From assembly GCA_016712595.1 (NCBI GenBank), contig JADJQT010000001.1, forward strand, positions 1,547,501 to 1,611,500: 64,000 nt of DNA, given 5' to 3'. Position 1 is the stretch's first letter, and every line of letters begins with the position of its first letter. The translations under genes were made by a program, and so were the position numbers. The notes beneath the pieces were generated by a model. It was not told the origin of the DNA, searched no databases, and saw only the letters and a list, made by a program, of their open reading frames with translations. Below are positions 41,700-48,926 of this stretch, in pieces. This DNA is from Rhodospirillales bacterium (GTDB lineage: Bacteria > Pseudomonadota > Alphaproteobacteria > Rhodospirillales > Defluviicoccaceae).

Positions 41700-42925
41700 T
41701 CGGCAGCAAGCCCGCACAACTCGTCCGCCTGGCGCTTTTTGATCTCGCCCACGAGTGGGCAATCAGCGTGTGCCAGGTGACGGCGCTAGCAGCGATTCTG
41801 GCACCGCTGCTGGTTCTCTATGGCCTGCAGCAAGGGGTGATCGGCACGTTGATCGAGCGGATGGATCGCGATCCGGCGATGCGGGCGATCGTACCGGACG
41901 TCTCCGGCGCCAATCGCTTTGATGCCGCGTGGTTTGCGGCGATGCGCGCGCGCGCCGATGTCGATTTCGTCATGGCCAATACCCGGGCGATCGCGGGTCA
42001 GGTCGACCTGTTGCCGAAGGAGGGGACGGTGCCCGCGCCGGTGCGGATCTCGCTGCTGCCGACCGCGCCCGGCGATCCGGTGGGAGGCGGCGGGCCGGCA
42101 TTGGCCGACGGCCTCGGGATCGTCAGCATCAGCCGACGTGTCGCGGACAAGCTCGGCGTGAAGCCGGGGGATCAGGTCGTCGCCGGGATCGAACGGACCC
42201 GCGGTGGCCGAATCGAGCCAGTGAGCCTGACGCTCACCATCCGCGCCATCGTTCCCGCCGAACGTTATGACGGGCTTGCCGCGTTCGCGACACTGGCGCT
42301 GCTGGAGGCGGTGCAGAACTACCGCGATGGCTTCGCCGTTCCGGCGCTCGGCTGGGGCGGCGATGGCGCCGCACCCGCGGTGAAGGCTTATCCGCTGTTC
42401 CGCCTTTACGCGCGAACGATCGGCGATGTCGCCGCCATCGCCGGCGATTTGCGCGCCCAGGGCATCGCCGTCAGCACCCGCGAGGGAGAGATCGCCAGCG
42501 CGCTGGCGCTGAGGCGCAATCTTTCCATCATTCTTGTTATCATCGCCGGGCTCGGCGCCTGCGGATATCTCGTCTCGCTCGCCGCGAGCCAATGGGCCAG
42601 TGCCAGCCGCAAACGGCGCGAGATGGCCATCCTCGCTCTCCTTGGCTACACGCCAGGCTGGCTCGTGGGTTTTCCCGTCGCCCAGGCCGCGGCGATTGCC
42701 TCCGCCGGCACCGCGCTCGCCGCGATGCTGTTTTCGGGCGTCGCCGCCGCGATCAATCTTTACTTTTCCCAGAGCATTGCGACGGGTGAGCGCGCATGCC
42801 ATCTCGGCCCGAGGGAGCTTCTTGTTTGCGCGCTGGTGACCATTGCCGTGTCCTTGCTGCCGGCATGGATGACCGGCGCGATCTATGGACGGCTGGAGGT
42901 CAGTGAGGAACTGCGCGATGTTTAG
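41696..42925 (+). CDS. FtsX/MacB-type ABC permease, TagS-like
   Basis: About 409 aa. One N-terminal membrane helix (VTALAAILAPLLVLYGLQQGV), a periplasmic domain of about 240 residues and three C-terminal helices (LSIILVIIAGLGACGYLVSLAA, WLVGFPVAQAAAIASAGTALAA, LLVCALVTIAVSLLPAWMTGA), the layout of FtsX/LolE/MacB permeases. A cytoplasmic RKRREMAILALLGYTPGWLVG loop is the usual ATPase contact. The ATG overlaps the ATPase stop as ATGA, so the two are coupled. Such proteins often relay signals or move lipoproteins rather than import solutes. Confidence 0.85.
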   Translation: MIGSKPAQLVRLALFDLAHEWAISVCQVTALAAILAPLLVLYGLQQGVIGTLIERMDRDPAMRAIVPDVSGANRFDAAWFAAMRARADVDFVMANTRAIAGQVDLLPKEGTVPAPVRISLLPTAPGDPVGGGGPALADGLGIVSISRRVADKLGVKPGDQVVAGIERTRGGRIEPVSLTLTIRAIVPAERYDGLAAFATLALLEAVQNYRDGFAVPALGWGGDGAAPAVKAYPLFRLYARTIGDVAAIAGDLRAQGIAVSTREGEIASALALRRNLSIILVIIAGLGACGYLVSLAASQWASASRKRREMAILALLGYTPGWLVGFPVAQAAAIASAGTALAAMLFSGVAAAINLYFSQSIATGERACHLGPRELLVCALVTIAVSLLPAWMTGAIYGRLEVSEELRDV

Positions 42926-44459
42926 CCGGAGTCTTGTCGCGGGCCTGCTGCTCGTGCAAGGGGTCGCGCTCGCCCCGATCGCGTTCGCCCAACAGACCCA
43001 GCCGTGGCCGGAGAGGCTGTATAATCCGCATCCGGTGGTGGACGACCTGATCCTGCCGATGCCGTGCGGCGGCGCCATGGCCTTCCGCCGCATCGACGTC
43101 TCTGCCGACGGCGTCCTCGGCGATCGCAAGATCACCCTCGGCGGTAGCGAGGAGCGGTTTGCCTACGCCGAGAACAGCCGGGCCGATTACATCGTCGGGG
43201 GCTTCACCGACAAGAAAAAGCCGGACATCCGCTCATACTACCTCGGCAAATACGAGGTCACGGCGCTGCAGTTCGATGCGTTGGGGACGCAGTGCCCGAA
43301 GGTGAACGATGACGGCCGTTTTCCCAAGGTCGGCCTGACGTGGGCGGAAGCGGTCGGATTCGCCGAAAATTATGGTGCCTGGCTCGTGCGCAACGTCCTC
43401 GCCAAGTTGCCGGCCGAGGACGGCAGCCCGGGATTCGTGCGCCTGCCGACGGAAGCCGAATGGGAGTTCGCCGCCCGCGGTGGCCTAGCGGTGTCCGAAT
43501 CGGTGTTTGTCGCGCCGGTCTTTCCGATGCCGGAGGGGGCGGCGCGCTACGTCTGGTATCAGGGCACGGAGTCGGCCAATAACGAGCTCAACGTCATCGG
43601 CCTGCTCAAGCCCAACCCGCTCGGCCTTTACGACATGCTCGGTAACGTCGGTGAATTTGTCCTCGATCCGTTTCGGCTGAACAAGCTCTCGCGGCTCCAC
43701 GGTCAAGCCGGCGGCGCCACGGTCAAGGGCGGTGATTACCGCACCCCGCTCGAGGACATCCGCTCCGCCGCGCGCGAAGAGTTCGTGCCGCTCGACAAGC
43801 AGGGCGAGCGGCGCGCAGAGACGACGGGACTGCGGCTGGCGCTAGCCGCGCCGAGCCTGCCCAGCACCCGGCGTCTGGGCGCCATCCGCGCGGCCTGGGA
43901 AGACCTGCCGAAGACCGCCGAGTCGCCGCTCGCCGCGCCGCAGGACGACCCGGTCAAAGAGGTCGACGTACTGGCCAAGGCGGTTGAAGATCCGGTATTG
44001 CGCCAGCGCGTGCAAAATCTCGCAACGGTAATCAAGGCCAACATCCAGACCCGCAACGAGCAGCGTGACCGGGCGGCGTTGAGCGGCATCCGCGTCGGCG
44101 CCTATCTCGCCAAGAAGCTGGGCGAGGACACGCGGATCATCGCGTTTCGCGAAAACCAGATCAAGGCGCTGAGTGGGGTCAGCGATGCGGTGCGCGACAG
44201 CATCAAAAAGCAGCTGGATGCTGATAGGGCCGCGCTCGACTTCAACCTGTCATATTATATCGATACGATAACCCAACTGACCTCCGAATATCCCGAGGTG
44301 GTGCTCGCCCCGCAGGCGCAGATTCTCAAGCGCGAGTTCGAGGCGAGAAAGCTGGAGCCGATGCTGCCGTACGTCGATACCTTCATGAAACAGGAAATAC
44401 GGCTTCGCAAGGATGGCAAGCTCGATCGTAAGGCGATCCTGAGCGAGATCCCGGCGTGA
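42918..44459 (+). CDS. Periplasmic SUMF1/FGE-like protein, TagR-like
   Basis: About 513 aa. A signal peptide (MFSRSLVAGLLLVQGVALAPIAFA) is followed by a formylglycine-generating-enzyme-like fold (about 40-310): SYYLGKYEVTALQF, VRLPTEAEWEFAARGG and NPLGLYDMLGNVGEFVLDPF. The copper-binding active-site cysteines expected in the C-terminal core of true FGE enzymes are not seen, so it is probably a binding protein, as is TagR of T6SS regulation. A helical C-terminal extension (about 330-513) is unique to it. Its ATG overlaps the permease stop by 8 bp. Confidence 0.78.
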   Translation: MFSRSLVAGLLLVQGVALAPIAFAQQTQPWPERLYNPHPVVDDLILPMPCGGAMAFRRIDVSADGVLGDRKITLGGSEERFAYAENSRADYIVGGFTDKKKPDIRSYYLGKYEVTALQFDALGTQCPKVNDDGRFPKVGLTWAEAVGFAENYGAWLVRNVLAKLPAEDGSPGFVRLPTEAEWEFAARGGLAVSESVFVAPVFPMPEGAARYVWYQGTESANNELNVIGLLKPNPLGLYDMLGNVGEFVLDPFRLNKLSRLHGQAGGATVKGGDYRTPLEDIRSAAREEFVPLDKQGERRAETTGLRLALAAPSLPSTRRLGAIRAAWEDLPKTAESPLAAPQDDPVKEVDVLAKAVEDPVLRQRVQNLATVIKANIQTRNEQRDRAALSGIRVGAYLAKKLGEDTRIIAFRENQIKALSGVSDAVRDSIKKQLDADRAALDFNLSYYIDTITQLTSEYPEVVLAPQAQILKREFEARKLEPMLPYVDTFMKQEIRLRKDGKLDRKAILSEIPA

Positions 44460-44509
44460 CGGCGAAGACGGGGCCAGGGGCGGACAACGCGAAAAGGACG
44501 AAACGGGAG

Positions 44510-45268
44510 ATGGTTGGCCCTGTCGGGTTTGGCGCCCCCCGCCGCGCGCTTGCCCTGTTGCTGGCGGTCACTCTGCTCGCGTCGGGCTGCGCGTCCGGGC
44601 GCGGCGTCCAGCCGGAAGGCGGCGGCGCGCCCGACGCGACGGCGGGCGCGCCGCCGACCCCGGAAGAAGAGCAGATGCGCAAAGACGCGAACGTGTTCAA
44701 CACCACCGTCGCCGAAGGCTCGCTGGTTGGCGCCGGGCTCGGTATCCTGACCGGCGTTCTTATCGGCGCGACGACCGGGCGAGTCGATAACATGGTTCGC
44801 TACGGCATCGTCGGCGGCGTTGCCGGCGGCATCCTTGGCGGTGTCGACGGCTATATGGTGGCGAAACAGCAGGAAGCCGGCAACAACCGGGTGCGCGTCA
44901 TTCAGGCGATGACACGGGACGTGCAGCAGGATAACGAGCGGTTGAAGGCGCTGGTCGAGAGTTCGTCGAAGGTTCTCGATCAGTCGAAGGCGCGACTGGC
45001 CGCGATCAACGATCAGGTGGCGAAGAACCAGGCGAGCCGCGACGATCTCGACGACGCGCGCGCCCGCGTCGAGCAGGATCGCGACAGCCTGCAGAAGACG
45101 CTGGCCAACCTCAAGAAGCGTCGCGACAACTATCAGCAGGCGGCGATGAAGACAGGGGGCGATACGCGTGAACTCGATCAGCAGATCCAGGTGCTCAGCC
45201 AGCAGATCGATCAGCTCGAACAGAACGTCGTGGCGATGAACCAAGTGCTCGCGGTCTCCAAGGTATGA
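44510..45268 (+). CDS. Coiled-coil lipoprotein with glycine-zipper segment
   Basis: About 252 aa. LLLAVTLLASGCAS is a clear lipobox, so the mature protein is probably lipid-anchored. A glycine-rich hydrophobic stretch (LVGAGLGILTGVLIGATTG, IVGGVAGGILGGVDGYM) resembles glycine-zipper outer-membrane proteins. A long coiled coil (LESSKVLDQSK-like region to the C-terminus) follows. The start is uncertain: ATG at 44510 suits the signal peptide, while GTG at 44456 overlaps the previous stop as GTGA but gives a long n-region. Possible TagQ counterpart by position. Confidence 0.68.
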   Translation: MVGPVGFGAPRRALALLLAVTLLASGCASGRGVQPEGGGAPDATAGAPPTPEEEQMRKDANVFNTTVAEGSLVGAGLGILTGVLIGATTGRVDNMVRYGIVGGVAGGILGGVDGYMVAKQQEAGNNRVRVIQAMTRDVQQDNERLKALVESSSKVLDQSKARLAAINDQVAKNQASRDDLDDARARVEQDRDSLQKTLANLKKRRDNYQQAAMKTGGDTRELDQQIQVLSQQIDQLEQNVVAMNQVLAVSKV

Positions 45269-45285
45269 GCGACAGGGAGGCGACA

Positions 45286-45765
45286 ATGCGACGGCGAGCG
45301 GTGATGACCGGTCTGGTGGTGACGTTGGCGCTTGCCGGCTGCACCTACCTCGACCAGCGTAATGATCTTTATTCTGGCGGACCCGCGCGCCGCGAGGCGG
45401 CGGCAAATGCCGAATTGCAGGCAGCGAAGACCCAGCAGCAGGACTTGCAGGACCAGAACCTGCAGCTCGAGCGCGAGATCGAGCGCAACACCAAGCGGAT
45501 CGACGCGGCGCAGTCCGACCTTGACCGCGTCACCGCGGAACTCGAGGCCGCCCGCAAACGCAAGTCGGTGAGCGACGCCGAATACCGCCGGCTGAAAGCG
45601 GACGTGGCAAAGACCAATCAGGACCTGGCCTCGGTGAATATGGAACTCAAGGCCGGAGAATTGACCGGCAACGTCGACGTCGCCGCCAAGGAGCGGCAGA
45701 TCGACGCCCTGGAGAAGAAAAAGGCCAGTTTGGAAAAGGCCCTGGGGATGTCCCCTGGATCCTGA
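45286..45765 (+). CDS. Small coiled-coil lipoprotein
   Basis: 159 aa. A short signal peptide with lipobox (LALAGCTYL) is followed almost entirely by heptad-rich coiled coil (LQDQNLQLEREIERNTKRI, QSDLDRVTAELEAARKRK). The ATG at 45286 has AGGGAGG at ideal spacing; an ATG at 45265 overlaps the previous stop as ATGA. No family recognised. It closes the run of tightly packed genes that begins at 28394 and could pair with the preceding lipoprotein through its coiled coil. Confidence 0.68.
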   Translation: MRRRAVMTGLVVTLALAGCTYLDQRNDLYSGGPARREAAANAELQAAKTQQQDLQDQNLQLEREIERNTKRIDAAQSDLDRVTAELEAARKRKSVSDAEYRRLKADVAKTNQDLASVNMELKAGELTGNVDVAAKERQIDALEKKKASLEKALGMSPGS

Positions 45766-45787
45766 TCCCTGCCAGCGAGGCGCCGCA

Positions 45788-46270
45788 ATGAACGACTTCG
45801 CCGCTTATCGCGAGCCGGTCCGCGCCGAGTGGGTCGATTACAATGGCCACATGAACGTCGCCTATTACGTGCTGGTGTTCGATCATGCGACCGATGCGGT
45901 GCTCGATCAGCTCGGCCTGGGCGAATCGTACCGGAGCGATACGGGCTGCTCCGTCTTCGTCGGGGAGATGCACGTCACCTACCGCCGGGAGGTCCTGCTC
46001 GGCGATGAGATGATCGTGTCAAGCCGGGTGATGGCGCACGATGCCAAGCGCGTGGTTCTATATCACCAGATGGCCTGCCCACGCGTCGGCGACGGCGTTG
46101 CCGGCAACGAGGTGCTGTGCGTTCACGTCGATCTCGCGACCCGCCGTACCGCTCCCTGGCCCGCGACGCACCTGACGCGCCTTGCCGCCGCCGTTGCCGG
46201 CCAAGCGCACCAGCCACGACCGGGGGGCGGCGGGGGTGCAATCAACCTTCTCGGCCGGAAGCGGCCGTGA
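45788..46270 (+). CDS. Hot-dog-fold acyl-CoA thioesterase
   Basis: 160 aa of the 4-hydroxybenzoyl-CoA/FadM-like thioesterase family. VRAEWVDYNGHMNVAYYVLVFDHATD is the typical N-terminal strand-helix with the catalytic Asp (WVDYNGHMN), followed by FVGEMHVTYRREVLLGDEMIV. Substrate unknown; many relatives act on carnitinyl-, betainyl- or fatty acyl-CoA. It starts 22 bp after the lipoprotein gene with GAGG upstream and ends 58 bp before phoR, so it may be read with either neighbour. Confidence 0.85.
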   Translation: MNDFAAYREPVRAEWVDYNGHMNVAYYVLVFDHATDAVLDQLGLGESYRSDTGCSVFVGEMHVTYRREVLLGDEMIVSSRVMAHDAKRVVLYHQMACPRVGDGVAGNEVLCVHVDLATRRTAPWPATHLTRLAAAVAGQAHQPRPGGGGGAINLLGRKRP

Positions 46271-46328
46271 AGGTGACGGCGAGACGGCTTGCGCGGTCCG
46301 GGTTCGAGAAAGGGGCGAGGAACGCGAC

Positions 46329-47633
46329 GTGGTCCAAGGCAAGCTGAGCGATCGCGGCGCGGCGATTCTCGCCGGTGCGCCGACATTGGCCGTGCTGGCG
46401 TGTGAAGCGGCACTGGATTCGATCGATCCGCTCGCCGCCGCCATTACCGCCGCGGTGGCGCTGGCGGGCATGGTGTGGCTGCTCAGACGTCAACGCGCGG
46501 TCGTCAAGGCGGTCGTCGCGCCGCAGCCGGCAGCTACGACGAAGGTGCCTCAGGCGTTTCTCGAGCGGCTGCCCGACCCGGTCGTGCTGTTAAACGGGGA
46601 GCGTGAGATTGTCGCAATCAACAACGCGGCGAAGGATGTTCTGGGCGCCGGACATCTCGGCCGCGACCTCGCGCTGTCGCTGCGGCATCCCGACGTACTG
46701 GCCGCGGTCGAGGCGGTCTCGTCCGACACGATATCGGTCACGCAGGAGGTGACGCTGCCGCTTCCCGTCCCCCGCACGTTCACCCTGCATGCCGGTGAGC
46801 TTCCGGAGTCGAACGAGCCGGGCGCGCCGCGGGTAGCGCTTGTCCTGCGTGACGAGACGCGGGCGAAGCGGGCGGAACAGAGCCGAGCGGATTTCGTCGC
46901 CAACGCCAGCCACGAGTTGCGCTCGCCGCTGTCGGCGCTCGCCGGCTTCATCGAAACGCTGCGCGGACCGGCGGCCGACGACGCGATCGCGCGCGAGCGC
47001 TTTCTCGGCATCATGCAGGCCGAAGCGCGGCGAATGGCGCACCTGGTCGAGGACCTGATGTCGCTGTCCCGCGTCGAAATCAACGAGCATGTCCCGCCGC
47101 GCGCTCAGGTCGATCTTGCCGACGTGCTCGCCGGTGTCGCCGATACGCTAATGATGCGCGCGCAGGAAAAGCGGATGAGCATCGCTCTTCTGGTTCCGGA
47201 CGACCTGCCGAACGTGATCGGCGACGTCGACCAGCTTACCCAGGTCTTTCACAATCTCGTCGACAATGCGGTCAAGTATGCCCGCGCCGAGAGTTCGATC
47301 CGCATCGAGGCCCGCGTCGTCGATCGGCTGCCGGGGGCGCAAGGGCCCGGCCTTTCCGTCGCCGTGACCGACGAGGGGGACGGTATCGCGGCGATTCATC
47401 TGCCGCGATTGACCGAGCGGTTCTACCGCGCCGACGAGGGACGGTCCCGTCGCCTCGGCGGCACCGGCCTCGGTCTTGCCATCGTCAAGCATATCGTCAA
47501 CCGCCACCGCGGACGGCTGGCGATCGAAAGCAAGGTCGGTGCTGGCAGCACGTTCACCATCTTTTTGCCGTTGGCCGAGCACGCGGCGTCGATGTCCACG
47601 GGGGGCACCCCAAACCGGACGCCTACGGTCTGA
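46329..47633 (+). CDS. phoR: Phosphate regulon sensor histidine kinase PhoR
   Basis: About 434 aa. Two N-terminal hydrophobic segments, a PAS-like domain (LERLPDPVVLLNGEREIVAINN), a HisKA box with phospho-acceptor His in NASHELRSPLSA (residue about 195), then the ATPase domain with N box (HNLVDNAVKYA), G1 (VTDEGDGI) and G2 (GGTGLGLAIVKHI). It should phosphorylate PhoB when phosphate is low. The GTG at 46329 has GAGG just upstream; the longer frame runs back through the thioesterase gene and is rejected. The pst-phoU-phoB genes follow on the same strand. Confidence 0.93.
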   Translation: MVQGKLSDRGAAILAGAPTLAVLACEAALDSIDPLAAAITAAVALAGMVWLLRRQRAVVKAVVAPQPAATTKVPQAFLERLPDPVVLLNGEREIVAINNAAKDVLGAGHLGRDLALSLRHPDVLAAVEAVSSDTISVTQEVTLPLPVPRTFTLHAGELPESNEPGAPRVALVLRDETRAKRAEQSRADFVANASHELRSPLSALAGFIETLRGPAADDAIARERFLGIMQAEARRMAHLVEDLMSLSRVEINEHVPPRAQVDLADVLAGVADTLMMRAQEKRMSIALLVPDDLPNVIGDVDQLTQVFHNLVDNAVKYARAESSIRIEARVVDRLPGAQGPGLSVAVTDEGDGIAAIHLPRLTERFYRADEGRSRRLGGTGLGLAIVKHIVNRHRGRLAIESKVGAGSTFTIFLPLAEHAASMSTGGTPNRTPTV

Positions 47634-47641
47634 GCCGCAGC

Positions 47642-47670
47642 CTGTCATCAAAACGTAACCTGATTGTCAT
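47642..47670 (+). promoter_or_regulatory. PHO box upstream of pstS
   Basis: CTGTCAT at 47642-47648 and TTGTCAT at 47664-47670 lie exactly 22 bp apart (two 11-bp PhoB half-site steps); the intervening step, ACGTAAC at 47653, is a weaker half-site. It starts 9 bp after the phoR stop and about 90 bp before the pstS ATG, the expected place for PhoB activation. Confidence 0.75.
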
Positions 47671-47759
47671 AGGATGGACCCCGCTCGTGCTTACAGTCGA
47701 GCGCGGGCAGGCGCGCGCGCCATTCTACCTTGCCGTCACTGGAAATACGGACATTACAA

Positions 47760-48794
47760 ATGATCGGAAAAACGTTGGCCTTAACGCTTCTGGGAAGCCT
47801 GATCGTGGCGGGCACGGCGCAGGCGCGCGATCAGATTCGCGTCGTTGGCTCGTCCACGGTCTACCCGTTTTCGACCCGTGTCGCCGAAGAGTTTGGCCGG
47901 ACGACCAACTTCAAGACCCCGGTCATCGAAAGCACCGGCACGGGGGGCGGCTTCAAGTTGTTCTGTGAAGGTGTTGGTATCGACACGCCGGACATCAGCA
48001 ACGCGTCACGGGCGATCAAAGCCTCCGAAATCGAGCTTTGCGCCAAGAACGGCGTGAAGGAGATCACCCAGGTGATGATTGGCTACGACGGCATCGTCGT
48101 CGCCAACTCGAAGGCTTCGCCGCAGATGAACATCACCCTCGAACAGCTCTATCGGGCTCTGGCCAAGGATGTTCCCGACGGCAAAGGCGGCATCATCGCC
48201 AACCCGAACAAGACGTGGAGTGATGTCGATCCGTCACTGCCGAACATCGCGATCGAAGTGCTCGGCCCCCCGCCGACGTCCGGTACGCGCGATGCCTTCG
48301 CCGAGTTGGCGATGGAGGGGGGGTGCGACAAGATCCCGGCGATCGTGGCATTGAAGAAGACGGATGAGGCCAAGCATAAGGCCATATGCCAGGGTGTTCG
48401 TGAAGACGGCGCCTACATCGAGGCAGGCGAAAATGACGTGCTTATCGTCCGCAAGCTGGAAGCTAATAAGAACGCCTTCGGGATCTTCGGCTATAGCTTC
48501 CTTGAACAGAACCAGGATAAGATCCAAGGAAGTCTGATTAACGGCGTCGACGACGACTACAACAACATTTCCACGGGAAAATATCCTATTTCCCGCTCGC
48601 TTTACTTCTATGTCAAGAAGGCACATGTCGGCGTTGTTCCAGGCATTAAGGAGTATATTGCCGAGTTCACCAGCGAGAAAGCCTGGGGGCCAGACGGTTA
48701 TCTGGCCGAGAAAGGCCTCATCGCGCTGCCGGCGGCAGAGGCGAAGGCGGCACGCGAACAGGCGATGGCGTTGGTCAGCAACGTCGGCATGTAG
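47760..48794 (+). CDS. pstS: Phosphate ABC transporter substrate-binding protein PstS
   Basis: 344 aa. Signal peptide MIGKTLALTLLGSLIVAGTAQA; the mature protein opens RDQIRVVGSSTVYPFSTRVAEEFG, with phosphate-contacting residues in VGSST, ESTGTGGGFKLFC and PPPTSGTRDAF. It binds periplasmic phosphate for PstCAB and belongs to the longer alphaproteobacterial form. The ATG at 47760 is chosen so that the signal peptide is intact. A PHO box lies about 90 bp upstream, so induction by phosphate starvation is expected. Confidence 0.96.
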   Translation: MIGKTLALTLLGSLIVAGTAQARDQIRVVGSSTVYPFSTRVAEEFGRTTNFKTPVIESTGTGGGFKLFCEGVGIDTPDISNASRAIKASEIELCAKNGVKEITQVMIGYDGIVVANSKASPQMNITLEQLYRALAKDVPDGKGGIIANPNKTWSDVDPSLPNIAIEVLGPPPTSGTRDAFAELAMEGGCDKIPAIVALKKTDEAKHKAICQGVREDGAYIEAGENDVLIVRKLEANKNAFGIFGYSFLEQNQDKIQGSLINGVDDDYNNISTGKYPISRSLYFYVKKAHVGVVPGIKEYIAEFTSEKAWGPDGYLAEKGLIALPAAEAKAAREQAMALVSNVGM

Positions 48795-48817
48795 CATGTA
48801 CGAGACACGCGACGGAG

Positions 48818-48846
48818 CCTGCCGGCGCTCTGCTGGCAACGGCAGG
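48818..48846 (+). promoter_or_regulatory. Hairpin between pstS and pstC
   Basis: CCTGCCG/CGGCAGG stem with a 15-nt loop, 24 bp past the pstS stop, followed by the palindromic GGCCGCGGGCC. Such intercistronic hairpins in binding-protein operons commonly stop 3' decay and give excess pstS mRNA; that role is inferred here. Confidence 0.45.
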
Positions 48847-48926
48847 GGCCGCGGGCCTTGCCTCTGCTCGCCGGATGCTGGCGCGGCGCCGATAAACCCG
48901 CGCACCGAATAAGGACGCGCAACCCA

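Noticed and set aside
38939..45765. Part of a type VI secretion system
   Set aside because: Only regulatory-type components resemble T6SS accessory proteins; no sheath, baseplate, Hcp, VgrG or ClpV gene is present in the window.
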